Assembly (NCBI RefSeq): GCF_015082335.1
Contig: NZ_BLRL01000005.1
Location: 186,001 to 250,000, forward strand
Length of the DNA: 64,000 nt
Reading direction: 5' to 3'
Source of the DNA: Moritella sp. F3
Lineage (GTDB): Bacteria > Pseudomonadota > Gammaproteobacteria > Enterobacterales > Moritellaceae
Positions within the stretch are counted from its first letter, which is position 1, and the number at the start of each line of letters is the position of its first letter. Of the stretch, positions 54,573 to 63,874 are shown one piece after another. The position numbers were made by a program, and so were the translations under genes. A model generated the notes under the pieces. It was not told the DNA's origin, searched no databases, and saw only the letters and a program-made list of their open reading frames with translations.

Positions 54573-55547
54573 ATGAATACTGCTATTGATATACTCCTAA
54601 CTCCGTGGCTTTGGATTACGATTGTTGTTATTTTTACCATTCAAAGAAGCGTATTATTTATTCCGCAAAACCGAGGGTATGTTATTTATACCTTTGGACG
54701 TTATAGCGGCACATTACAAGCTGGCCTTAACTTTATAGTGCCTTTTATACAACGAGTCGCTGCAGATCGTAATTTAAAAGAACAGTCATTAGATATCTCT
54801 TCACAACTGGCTATTACCAAGGACAATATTACCTTGGAACTTGATGGTATTTTATTTATGAAGGTGATTGATGCCGCAGCAGCGACGAACAACATCACTG
54901 ACTATAAATTAGCGGTAGTACAACTGGCGACCACAACAATGCGTAATGCCATTGGTTCAATGGAACTCGATCAGTGTTTTCAGAATCGAGATAACATTAA
55001 CGCGTCTATCTTAGCGTCAATGACTGAAGCAACTCAACCTTGGGGTGTGCAGGTGACACGTTACGAGATCAAAGATATTACCCCGCCGATTTCAATTAAA
55101 GAAGACATGGAAAAACAAATGGCTGCAGAACGTGAAAAACGTTCTGTGATCCTGACTGCTGAAGGTGTTAAGACGGCTGCGATCACGCAAGCTGAAGGTT
55201 TGAAACAAGCCCGAGTTTTAGATGCGGAAGCGGCTAAGGCAGAGCAGGTACTGGCCGCTGAAGCAAGTAAAGAGTCACAAATATTAGAAGCAACGGGTAA
55301 AGCTGAGGCGATCAGATTAGTGGCAAATGCAGACTCTTCGGCATTACATGTTGTTGGTGAAGTTGCCATTACTAGCGAAGGACAACAAGCGGTACGCTTA
55401 AAGCTCGCACAAGATGCTATTTCAGCACACAAAGCGATCGCTGCTGAAGGTTCGGTTATTTTAACGGATGGTAAAACCAGTGAGAATATCGGTAATACAG
55501 TTGCTCAAGCGATTGCAGTTTCAAGCGCACTAAAATTATCTGAATAG
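54573..55547 (+). CDS. qmcA: SPFH/Band-7 membrane-domain protein QmcA
   Basis: A 324-aa protein of the stomatin/prohibitin/flotillin family. One N-terminal membrane helix (about 9-28) is followed by the SPFH domain (IPQNRGYVIYTFGRYSGTL, DGILFMKVID, EIKDITPP) and a long Ala/Glu-rich coiled coil (about 190-290) that assembles multimers. E. coli QmcA associates with FtsH and membrane quality control. It lies 31 bp before ybbJ, as in E. coli. Confidence 0.92.
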   Translation: MNTAIDILLTPWLWITIVVIFTIQRSVLFIPQNRGYVIYTFGRYSGTLQAGLNFIVPFIQRVAADRNLKEQSLDISSQLAITKDNITLELDGILFMKVIDAAAATNNITDYKLAVVQLATTTMRNAIGSMELDQCFQNRDNINASILASMTEATQPWGVQVTRYEIKDITPPISIKEDMEKQMAAEREKRSVILTAEGVKTAAITQAEGLKQARVLDAEAAKAEQVLAAEASKESQILEATGKAEAIRLVANADSSALHVVGEVAITSEGQQAVRLKLAQDAISAHKAIAAEGSVILTDGKTSENIGNTVAQAIAVSSALKLSE

Positions 55548-55578
55548 TGAGGCTATCTTCTATCATGGAGTTTACTAA

Positions 55579-56043
55579 ATGGATACATTAATTGACTACT
55601 TACAGAACAATCATGACCAATTGCTTTATGTGGTTGGCGCGATTGCCTTGATTATTGAGTTGAGTGTGACTGGGTTAAGCGGGCCATTATTATTTTTTGG
55701 TCTTAGCTGTCTGATCTCTGGGTTATTGGTGAGTATTGGCGTTATCCAAGGCTGGGAGCTTGAAGTATTATCGGTTGGCTTACTGTCAGGTGTCGTGGCG
55801 TTATTATTATGGAAACCACTTAAGCAATTTCAGGGCAATCGCACTGTGCAAGATACGAGTAGCGATATGATTGGTCAAACCGTACCGGTGAGTGAAACTG
55901 TCACTATTAATGGTGGTAAGGTTCGCCATTCCGGTATTAATTGGAATGCCCGCTTAAGTGAATCGGCGACGGTTAGCTCCCTCGATGTTGGTTTACGAGT
56001 TAAAATCGTCGCGGTAGATGGCAATGTTTTAATTGTCGAATAA
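55579..56043 (+). CDS. ybbJ: NfeD-family protein (YbbJ)
   Basis: A 154-aa protein with three to four hydrophobic helices in the first 80 residues (MDTLIDYLQNNHDQLLYVVGAIAL..., LFFGLSCLISGLLVSIG) and a C-terminal OB-fold-like soluble domain (about 95-154; GQTVPVSETVTINGGKV, LRVKIVAVDGNVLIVE), the NfeD layout. NfeD proteins partner SPFH proteins. Shares the transcript with qmcA. Confidence 0.9.
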   Translation: MDTLIDYLQNNHDQLLYVVGAIALIIELSVTGLSGPLLFFGLSCLISGLLVSIGVIQGWELEVLSVGLLSGVVALLLWKPLKQFQGNRTVQDTSSDMIGQTVPVSETVTINGGKVRHSGINWNARLSESATVSSLDVGLRVKIVAVDGNVLIVE

Positions 56044-56125
56044 CGAGTATTGAATAAATAGCGCTGGGCAAAATAGTACTATATACATAGTAAATAGATG
56101 ACTGAGTAAATACTTGACTAATTTA

Positions 56126-57019
56126 TCAGCCATTAAACTCATCGGAGCAGATTAGGTGTTCAATACACAGATCATAAAATGCTTGAGCTTGCGGTGAAAT
56201 AGTATGCTCAGCCAGACGAAAAATCCCCATCTTGCGTTCTAACGATGGATCAAGCAAAGGTAACCACACGAGATCAGTTTCATTACTAGAAAAAGCCAGT
56301 TTTGGTAGTGTGGTTATACCAATCCCCAGTTTTAATACTGAAAACAACGAAGTGATATTCTCAACAGAGTAGAGCGCCTTATCAATCAGAACCCTTGCGG
56401 CAGTCGGCTCTAGCAGTCTACAGGTACCATTATGAATGAATGGTTGATCTAATAACGCCTGCCATTCAATGCCATTCACATTATTCGCTATTGGATTATC
56501 CTTTAAACATACCACACCAATAGGATCTGAAATTAGCGGCGTAAAATCCACAGCATCAGCATCTAGGTTCGCACAATTTCCGAGTGCTAAATCGACTTCA
56601 CCTGACACTAATCTTGCTTCAACACCAGCGGCATTATCATCAATCAAACTGACTTCAACATTAGGGTATTCCTTACAGAATCGTCCTAGCACATTAGGGA
56701 TCAATTTTGCTGCAACAGAGGGGACACTGGCAATGCGGACGCGCCCTTGTTGGCCTGCCGCTGCGGCTCGTAGGTCGTTGTCTAGGGTTTTATAAATATA
56801 TAAAAACTGCGTGATCTTGGGTAAACATATTTGCCCAAAAGGCGTAAGCGTGGATTTATTTCCTGGCTCAAAGAGTGGCTGCTCTAATGTACGCTCAAGT
56901 TCTTTGATAGAGGTCGATAGCGCGGCCTGAGAGCGATTTGCTCTGCTTGATGCGGCGCGAAATCCACCTTCTTCGACGACTAAAACAAAATGTCTCAGTT
57001 GTTGTATTTTAATATCCAT
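56126..57019 (-). CDS. LysR-family transcriptional regulator of the adjoining catabolic cluster
   Basis: A 297-aa regulator with an N-terminal helix-turn-helix (EEGGFRAASSRANRSQAALSTSIKELE) and an effector domain. Start 57019 (MDIKIQQLRHF) is the usual LysR start; the 57082 frame adds an odd Met/Phe-rich extension. It is divergent from the RidA gene with 203 bp between the starts, so it probably regulates the whole 57-64 kb cluster in response to its substrate. Confidence 0.9.
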   Translation of the reverse strand: MDIKIQQLRHFVLVVEEGGFRAASSRANRSQAALSTSIKELERTLEQPLFEPGNKSTLTPFGQICLPKITQFLYIYKTLDNDLRAAAAGQQGRVRIASVPSVAAKLIPNVLGRFCKEYPNVEVSLIDDNAAGVEARLVSGEVDLALGNCANLDADAVDFTPLISDPIGVVCLKDNPIANNVNGIEWQALLDQPFIHNGTCRLLEPTAARVLIDKALYSVENITSLFSVLKLGIGITTLPKLAFSSNETDLVWLPLLDPSLERKMGIFRLAEHTISPQAQAFYDLCIEHLICSDEFNG

Positions 57020-57222
57020 ATTTAATAATCCATGCAATGTGTAGTGATAAAACTCTGTATTCATAAAAAAGAACATCATCATAAAAAGTATGTTGTGATC
57101 ACGCTTTTACGGGGTGATAAATTTTACTTATCAATTGAACAGAATTTACCGTTAGATTTATCAGGAGTCAACTGGCAATATTCACAACATCGAAACAAAG
57201 CTGTTACAAAATGGATGTAAAC

Positions 57223-57609
57223 ATGACAACTCAAAGCTACCCTGTAAAAACTGAATTATTTGCGTCTAAAGCGCCACTCGAATGGGCGATTGTAAATAAT
57301 GGTACTTTATATACTGCGCAGATCCCGATTGATCAAACAGGCGCTGTTGTTGCGGGTGGCATTGAAGCACAAACTCGCCAAACCTTTGACAATCTAGTCC
57401 ACACATTAGAATGTGCCGGCGAATCTCTTAATTCAGTACTGCAAGTCTTAATCTATGTCACTGACCGTGAATATCTCGCCACCGTTAATCAAGTATATGC
57501 AGAATACTTTGATGCGCCTTACCCAAATCGCGCTGCCATGGTCGTCGCAGGACTTGCACGTGAAGAAATGCTCGTTGAGTTTGTTGTCTACGCTGCTGTC
57601 AGTGAATAA
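57223..57609 (+). CDS. RidA-family protein (enamine/imine deaminase)
   Basis: A 128-aa RidA/YjgF/YER057c-type protein. Features include the start LFASKAPLEWAIVNNGTLYTAQIP, the helix QTRQTFDNLVHTLECAGESLNS VLQVLIYVTD, and the conserved Arg-containing NRAAMVVAGLAREEMLVEFVVYA. These trimers hydrolyse reactive enamines or imines formed in amine catabolism, releasing ammonia. Start 57223 follows GGATG; ATG 57211 lacks a site. First gene of a rightward cluster, divergent from the LysR gene. Confidence 0.88.
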   Translation: MTTQSYPVKTELFASKAPLEWAIVNNGTLYTAQIPIDQTGAVVAGGIEAQTRQTFDNLVHTLECAGESLNSVLQVLIYVTDREYLATVNQVYAEYFDAPYPNRAAMVVAGLAREEMLVEFVVYAAVSE

Positions 57610-57777
57610 TCAGCACATTTTTAACTTAAACAAAAGCAACATAAAACCAATATTTATAACGCTATAAACCCGAACTATACTAACGAATATGATCTATTTT
57701 AACGAATCAATTTAACTTAACGTATCGCCTATTTGTTACCAGTCTGCGTAGCAATAAAGAACAACAAGGAAAGTCGT

Positions 57778-59262
57778 ATGACAACTCAAACACAGCACTC
57801 ACTTCATATCGGTGGTGAATGGCAAGCAGAAAACTCACTTTATATTGGCGGCGAATGGCAATCAGGTGTAAGCACTATTGCTAATATCAACCCGTCTGAT
57901 ATCAGCCAAAATTTAGGTAACTTCGCCCAAGCTAATACGGCGCAAGTTCATCAGGCTATTTCGGCTGCAAAACATGCACAGCCAACATGGGAAAAGACGC
58001 CACTAGAACGAAAGCAAGCTGTGCTACAAGGCATTGGTGATGAGTTGATCGCACGTTGTGATGAGCTGGGTCGCTTACTATCAAGTGAAGAGGGTAAACC
58101 CTTCTTAGAAGGCCGTGGCGAGATTTATCGTGCGGGTCAATTCTTCCAGTATTTTGCAGCAGAAGTACTACGTCAAATTGGCGATAGCGCAGCCTCTGTT
58201 AGACCTGGTGTGTCAGTTGAAGTAACACGTGAAGCTGTGGGTGTTGTAGCCATTATCTCTCCGTGGAATTTCCCTACTGCGACTGCAGCATGGAAGATTG
58301 CACCTGCTTTAGCGTTTGGTAACAGTGTTATCTGGAAACCTGCAAATCTAACACCAGCAAGTGCGGTGGCATTAACTGAAATTATTCACCGTCAAGGCCT
58401 ACCAGCAGGTACGTTTAACCTTGTGCTTGGTAGTGGTTCGGAAGTGGGTAATGTACTAATTAATTCAACTGAAGTTAATGGCGTTAGTTTTACGGGCTCA
58501 GTAGATACAGGTCGTAAGATCGCAGCTGCAACCGCACCCAATTTTGTGCGTTGCCAATTAGAAATGGGCAGTAAAAATGCATTAATCGTTGCTGATGATG
58601 CCGACATTAATATCGCCGTTGAAGCGACTATCGCGGGGTCATTCTCGGGCGCAGGGCAAAAATGTACCGCATCTTCTCGCCTCGTCGTGATGGATGGTAT
58701 TCATGATGCATATGTTGAAGCACTGATTAAGCGTATGAGCGAACTCAAAGTGGGACATGCCTTGAAAGATGGCGTATTTATGGGCCCTGTTGTGGATGGT
58801 AAGCAGTTAGATGCGAACTTCGATTGGATTGATACAGCACGTCAAAGCGGTGGTGAACTGGCATTTGGTGGTGAACGTTTAAACTTAGAACATGAAGGTT
58901 TCTACATGTCGCCTACACTGTTTATTAATACTAAAAATGATTGGTCGGTGAACCAAGAAGAAGTATTTGCGCCGATGGCGAGTGTTATTCGTGTTGCTGA
59001 TTTAGAGGAAGCGATAGCCACAACAAACGATACTCGCTTTGGTTTAACCAGTGGCATCATCACTCAAAGTCTACGTACAAGCGCATTGTTTAAACAGCAA
59101 GCACAAACAGGTTGTGTGATGGTTAACTTGCCAACCGCAGGTACCGATTACCATGTGCCGTTTGGTGGCCGTAAAGAATCAAGCTTTGGCCCTCGTGAAC
59201 AAGGCCAGTATGCAAAAGAATTCTATACCGTGGTGAAAACTGCTTATCAACGCGCTTATTAA
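57778..59262 (+). CDS. NAD(P)-dependent aldehyde dehydrogenase
   Basis: A 494-aa ALDH. The catalytic Cys296 is in GQKCTASS and the general-base Glu262 in LEMGSKNALIV; the coenzyme site is SPWNFPTATAAWKIAPAL and the FTGSVDTGRKI motif. Family resemblance is to semialdehyde dehydrogenases acting on omega-amino or alpha-ketoglutaric semialdehydes. The N-terminus carries a tandem repeat of a segment (SLHIGGEWQAEN / SLYIGGEWQSGV), of which one copy is normal. Start 57778 with AAGGAAAG. It probably oxidises an aldehyde from amine degradation in this cluster. Confidence 0.92.
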   Translation: MTTQTQHSLHIGGEWQAENSLYIGGEWQSGVSTIANINPSDISQNLGNFAQANTAQVHQAISAAKHAQPTWEKTPLERKQAVLQGIGDELIARCDELGRLLSSEEGKPFLEGRGEIYRAGQFFQYFAAEVLRQIGDSAASVRPGVSVEVTREAVGVVAIISPWNFPTATAAWKIAPALAFGNSVIWKPANLTPASAVALTEIIHRQGLPAGTFNLVLGSGSEVGNVLINSTEVNGVSFTGSVDTGRKIAAATAPNFVRCQLEMGSKNALIVADDADINIAVEATIAGSFSGAGQKCTASSRLVVMDGIHDAYVEALIKRMSELKVGHALKDGVFMGPVVDGKQLDANFDWIDTARQSGGELAFGGERLNLEHEGFYMSPTLFINTKNDWSVNQEEVFAPMASVIRVADLEEAIATTNDTRFGLTSGIITQSLRTSALFKQQAQTGCVMVNLPTAGTDYHVPFGGRKESSFGPREQGQYAKEFYTVVKTAYQRAY

Positions 59263-59352
59263 GCGGTTTTTAATGCTGTGCTTTAGCTGGTCTTAAGTCG
59301 AGCTAGAGCATAGCTAAATGGATGAAAGTCAGGTGAATAATTAGGAGTCGGT

Positions 59353-60342
59353 ATGTATAGCCAAAGGATTGTGATTGATGGATTGCAGTATTGCAATTGG
59401 GATCGAGAGTACTTCCAGACATTGAAAAACAGTGGCATTACCGCTGTGCACGCAACGATTGTTTATCACGAGACTGCGCGTGAAACGTTGAGCCGTTTTG
59501 CTGAGTGGAATTTAAGGTTTGAACAAAATGCGGACTTGATCATGCCGATTCACTCTGTTGCTGATATCGAAAAGGCCAAAGCTCTCGGTAAAGTGGGGGT
59601 TTTCTTTGGCGCACAAAATTGCTCATCAATTGATGATGAAATCGGTTTAATTGAAGTAATGCGCCAACAAGGTTTACTTATTATGCAGCTGACTTATAAC
59701 AACCAAAGCCTATTGGCAACCGGGTGTTATGAAAAAAATGATAATGGTATTACCCGTTTTGGTAAGCAAGCAATTGCTGAGATGAATCGTGTTGGCATGA
59801 TCATCGATATGTCACATAGTGCAGAGCGATCTACACTTGAAGCGATTGATTTATCATCTCGCCCTATTTGTATTAGTCATGCTAACCCGACGTTTGCGTT
59901 TGAAGCGTTGCGTAACAAGTCGGATACGGTGATTAAGTCATTAGCAGCACGCGGCGGATTATTAGGGTTCAGTTTATACCCATTTCACTTACCTAATGGC
60001 AGTCAATGCAGCTTAGATGATTTTTGTCAGATGGTTGCTAAAACGGCAGATATGGTAGGGGTTGAACACTTGGGGATTGGTAGTGACTTGTGTCTTAACC
60101 AACCGCAAGCTGTATTGGAATGGATGCGTAATGGTCGCTGGTCTAAAGCGATGGATTACGGTGAAGGTTCAGCAAACAATTCAGGGTGGCCTGATTCATT
60201 GCCTTGGTTCTGCGGCAGCGCAGGCATGGAGAATATTTATAACGGATTAATGCGCTACGGATTTTCAGAATCTGAAGCGGGGCAAGTATTAGGCGAAAAT
60301 TGGTTTAACTTTTTAAAGCAAGGATTAGAGCCTATTTCGTAA
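59353..60342 (+). CDS. M19-family membrane-type dipeptidase homologue
   Basis: A 329-aa cytoplasmic protein of the renal-dipeptidase family M19, which has a TIM-barrel with a binuclear zinc site. Visible motifs are VIDGLQYCNWDREYF at the start (first metal region altered from HxD), GVFFGAQNCSSIDDEI, IDMSHSAERSTLEAID (His), ICISHANPTFAFE (His) and LGIGSDLC (Asp). Related M19-type proteins sit in glycine-betaine and dimethylglycine degradation loci in Pseudomonas, where they may act on unusual amides. Lies between ALDH and BCCT genes. Substrate unknown. Confidence 0.88.
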   Translation: MYSQRIVIDGLQYCNWDREYFQTLKNSGITAVHATIVYHETARETLSRFAEWNLRFEQNADLIMPIHSVADIEKAKALGKVGVFFGAQNCSSIDDEIGLIEVMRQQGLLIMQLTYNNQSLLATGCYEKNDNGITRFGKQAIAEMNRVGMIIDMSHSAERSTLEAIDLSSRPICISHANPTFAFEALRNKSDTVIKSLAARGGLLGFSLYPFHLPNGSQCSLDDFCQMVAKTADMVGVEHLGIGSDLCLNQPQAVLEWMRNGRWSKAMDYGEGSANNSGWPDSLPWFCGSAGMENIYNGLMRYGFSESEAGQVLGENWFNFLKQGLEPIS

Positions 60343-60441
60343 ATCGTTACGACACATAGAACGTCAGTCCATTATTATAAATCGAGAGGACTGACGTAAA
60401 CACACCTTTGCAGTTGCAAAGCATACCTCTGGAGTCAGAGC

Positions 60442-62052
60442 ATGTCAGATTTAACCAAAATCGCGAAAGCGGCGAGCTTAGATAGTGATGGTAGTAATAC
60501 CGTAAGCTCATCAAATAATAGCGAAGTAAGTGATAGTAATTCTACAGCGGATAAATTGGGTTTTAGTAATCCCGCTTTTTGGTACAGCGGCAGTTTTCTT
60601 GCCTTGTTTGTACTATTAGCACTATACGATGAAGCATTGTTATCAAGTCTTGTTAATACGGGATTCTCATGGGCTGTTACAGTCTTCGGTCCTTATTGGC
60701 AGGTATTGTTGCTATTAACTTTTTTGATTGGCATCGCGTTAGCCGCTGGTCGTACAGGTAAAGTTGTTTTAGGTGCATTACCTAAGCCTGAAATGGATGG
60801 CTTTCGTTGGATGGCTATTATCTTTTGTACATTACTTGCTGGTGGTGGTGTGTTCTGGGCTGCAGCTGAGCCGATAGCACATTTTGTTAACCCGCCACCT
60901 CTGTATGGTGCTCAAGAAAACATTCAACAAACGGCTGTTAATGCTTTATCACAATCGTTCATGCATTGGGGTTTTCTGGCTTGGGCTATTGTCGGTAGTC
61001 TTACTTCTATCGTAGTAATGCACCTGCATTATGATAAAGGCTTGCCGCTGAAACCGCGTATCCTACTTTATCCTGTGTTTGGTAAACGGGTGTTAACGGG
61101 ACACACCGGCGCGTTGATTGATGCTTGTTGTATTGTTGCTGTTGCGGCAGGGACTATCGGTCCGATTGGTTTCCTTGGTCTACAGGTGAGCTACGCATTA
61201 AACGTTTTGTTTGAGATCCCAGACGGATTTACTACGCAGCTTATCATTGTTTTATTTGCCATTGCTTTATATACCATTTCGGCATTGAGTGGCTTGAATC
61301 GAGGCATGCAAATGCTTAGCCGTTACAACGTTGTTTTAGCGTGTTTATTGATGGCTTACATTCTTATTTTTGGTCCAACTAACTTTATATTTAATGGCTA
61401 TATCCAAGGTGTGGGTAGCATGGTTGATAACTTCATCCCGATGGCAACATACCGTGGCGATGAAGGTTGGTTGAGCTGGTGGACCGTATTCTTCTGGGGG
61501 TGGTTCTTGGGTTATGGCCCGATGATGGCAATCTTTATTGCACGTATCTCACGTGGCAGAACGATCCGTCAATTGGTCACCACGATCAGTATCATTGCAC
61601 CACTTACTACCTGTTTTTGGTTCACGATTGTCGGTGGTTCAGGTTTAGCATTTGAAATAGCAAATCCGGGGTCTGTTAGTTCTGCATTTGAGGGCTTTAA
61701 CTTACCTGGTGCACTGTTGGCTGTAACGTCGCAGTTACCATTTCCGATGATTACGTCTGTACTGTTTCTTATCCTGACTACGATCTTTATCGTGACGACG
61801 GGTGACTCGATGACTTACACCATTAGTGTGGTGATCAGTGGTGAAGAAGAACCAAATGCCTTTATTCGTACATTCTGGGGTGTGGTGATGGGGATCACTG
61901 CGTTGGTGCTTATTTCACTGGGCTCGGGAGGGATATCCGCACTGCAATCTTTCATTGTTATAACTGCAGTACCGGTTTCTTTAATCTTATTACCTTCGCT
62001 CTGGAACGCACCACAAATCGCGATTCAGATGGCGAAAGACCAAGGTTTATAG
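60442..62052 (+). CDS. BCCT-family betaine/carnitine/choline transporter
   Basis: A 536-aa inner-membrane importer of the BCCT family, with twelve helices. The Trp-rich ligand region appears as TVFFWGWFLGYGPMM (helix eight) and the following AIFIARISRGRTIRQL is a family hallmark; earlier GGGVFWAAAEPIAHFV is helix three to four. The N-terminus carries a polar Ser/Asn-rich extension of about 45 residues. Imports a quaternary ammonium compound (betaine, carnitine, proline betaine or similar) by sodium or proton symport. Its place supports uptake of the substrate degraded by the neighbours. Confidence 0.92.
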   Translation: MSDLTKIAKAASLDSDGSNTVSSSNNSEVSDSNSTADKLGFSNPAFWYSGSFLALFVLLALYDEALLSSLVNTGFSWAVTVFGPYWQVLLLLTFLIGIALAAGRTGKVVLGALPKPEMDGFRWMAIIFCTLLAGGGVFWAAAEPIAHFVNPPPLYGAQENIQQTAVNALSQSFMHWGFLAWAIVGSLTSIVVMHLHYDKGLPLKPRILLYPVFGKRVLTGHTGALIDACCIVAVAAGTIGPIGFLGLQVSYALNVLFEIPDGFTTQLIIVLFAIALYTISALSGLNRGMQMLSRYNVVLACLLMAYILIFGPTNFIFNGYIQGVGSMVDNFIPMATYRGDEGWLSWWTVFFWGWFLGYGPMMAIFIARISRGRTIRQLVTTISIIAPLTTCFWFTIVGGSGLAFEIANPGSVSSAFEGFNLPGALLAVTSQLPFPMITSVLFLILTTIFIVTTGDSMTYTISVVISGEEEPNAFIRTFWGVVMGITALVLISLGSGGISALQSFIVITAVPVSLILLPSLWNAPQIAIQMAKDQGL

Positions 62053-62164
62053 CACGTCTTAATGGTCAGTCGATTGATTGACTGACCGTGAATAACAATG
62101 TGAAGCAGGGCGGTTAGCAAGCCGCCTAATTAAAATTCTTATATTTACAATGGAAGTTAATAAT

Positions 62165-63874
62165 ATGGATGCTCGTCCTTCAACTTGCGGTGGCACTTAT
62201 ATGCGTGATCCTGTAACCGTTATGGCGCCAGAAAGACTTGGTGCAATGCATCAGAACCGGATCAGCTTTGTGCGCTCTTTAATTCGTAAAATGGCACAAC
62301 AAAAATGGCAAGTGACTAAGCACGACTGGCAGTTGTCAGCAGAAGGCTTTGGTCATGTGATTTACAAACTGACAACACTGAATCATATTTATCACTTAGT
62401 TATTTTTTGTGATGAGATTGCCGATGAAGATCGTAATGATCGTGTTATTGCCGAAAAGTGGGACGTAACGTTCGCCCTGGTTTATGGCGATGTTGATGTT
62501 GATTTATTGAGTCGCTTACGCACTAACGTGCCGTTGCAAGAAGCTGGACGAAATCCAAATAAAGTATTGGTATTGGCAAGAGCGAACAAAAGTGTACGGG
62601 TGTTTGAACATTTAGTATCACACCTTGCTAAAGGGCAGCAGCCGAATGCCAAAGAACTCGCAGAAGTTGGTTATATCCTACGTACGACAGCTGTTTACGG
62701 TAATGGTAAGTTTGGTATTGCTGATTTTGGCTGGCTGGAAACGACCGAAGACTTTAATCAGTCCTTCAGTGCGCAAATGTGTGCTGTGTATATCTTGCGT
62801 GAATTCAGCCTCGACTGGGTGCATTATTTAGCGCGGCAGCAAGGTGGAGATAAAGCGGTTAGTTTAGATCTTGGCTTACAACGTTACCTAGGGATCGGTA
62901 ATGCGACAGGCTTGGGCATGGCACCGTACTTGATCAATCATCCTTGTGTTGTGGATAAATGGTTATCATCACGAGAGTCTGCGTTGACGGCTGTATTAAA
63001 TGCTGCTGTTGAAGTACATAAATTAGCACCACTACAGCATTTATTACAAAAAGGGCTTTGCCATTTAGAGCAAATCATTACGATTAATGAAAATCAAGAT
63101 GACCTTAATAATACTGCAATAACTGAATTACATGATCTATTGACTAAACTCGAAACCTTGCTTATACAGAGTCAAACTTGGTCAGAGTTAGTTGAATATA
63201 CCAGTCGTTATAGTTTGGAAACGCAAGAAATTCTATTGTCGTGCTTGATGGAGATCTATCCTGCGTTGGTGGATAACTATGAAACTAAAATGAATTGTGA
63301 TGAAAGCTTAAACCTACCGAGTGGTAAGCGTATTGAAGATTTGTTAGCGGTATTGGAAAGTAGTTATCGCTGGGCTATTGAGACTGATTTTAAGCAACCG
63401 GAAAATAACTATTGGTTCTGGTATCGCTCACAAGACAAAGAAGAACCACGGTTAGGTGTTCGCGGTGAAGAACCGGGTGAAGATCGTGAATTACCCTTGG
63501 ATATTGGTCGTCAAGCTAATCGCCTTTATCATGCGTTATTGATATGTAAACCCAATATGCAGTTGGCTGAATTTTTAGTATTACAGCCTCAATACCGAGC
63601 CATTTCACGTCGTGTTTGGACGCTAGGGAATAAGCAAATGGGTGAAATACAGATGAATGTATTACATAAGAAGTCGTTACCTATGCATCTCTTGCGCTGT
63701 AAGTTAGCGGTGCTGGGTGCAACTAAATTTGACCCTCGCTCTGAACGTTGGGTACGTGTTACTTTTTTCCAAGGCGCACCGTTACTTAACGAACTCCATG
63801 ATGGAGAGTGGTTGTTTCCGTTATTACCAAGTAATGCCTTAAATCAAGCTGTAGTCGAAGGGGAAGTATCATGA
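62165..63874 (+). CDS. Conserved protein of unknown function in the BCCT cluster
   Basis: A 569-aa cytoplasmic protein without signal peptide or membrane segments. I recognise no domain. It has many charged residues and tryptophans. The N-terminal half (YKLTTLNHIYHLVIF...CDEIADEDRNDRVIAEKWDVTFALVYGD) looks like a mixed alpha/beta fold; the segment NNYWFWYRSQDKEEPRLG lies around residue 420. The ATG at 62165 has GGAAG upstream; 62150 is an alternative. Its stop overlaps the next start (ATGA), so the two are coupled. By position it belongs to the amine-catabolic cluster, perhaps as an enzyme or accessory factor. Confidence 0.65.
   Translation: MDARPSTCGGTYMRDPVTVMAPERLGAMHQNRISFVRSLIRKMAQQKWQVTKHDWQLSAEGFGHVIYKLTTLNHIYHLVIFCDEIADEDRNDRVIAEKWDVTFALVYGDVDVDLLSRLRTNVPLQEAGRNPNKVLVLARANKSVRVFEHLVSHLAKGQQPNAKELAEVGYILRTTAVYGNGKFGIADFGWLETTEDFNQSFSAQMCAVYILREFSLDWVHYLARQQGGDKAVSLDLGLQRYLGIGNATGLGMAPYLINHPCVVDKWLSSRESALTAVLNAAVEVHKLAPLQHLLQKGLCHLEQIITINENQDDLNNTAITELHDLLTKLETLLIQSQTWSELVEYTSRYSLETQEILLSCLMEIYPALVDNYETKMNCDESLNLPSGKRIEDLLAVLESSYRWAIETDFKQPENNYWFWYRSQDKEEPRLGVRGEEPGEDRELPLDIGRQANRLYHALLICKPNMQLAEFLVLQPQYRAISRRVWTLGNKQMGEIQMNVLHKKSLPMHLLRCKLAVLGATKFDPRSERWVRVTFFQGAPLLNELHDGEWLFPLLPSNALNQAVVEGEVS

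Noticed and set aside
56469..56795. A 108-aa plus-strand open frame inside the LysR gene
   Set aside because: It is antisense to a well-supported regulator and shows no domain.
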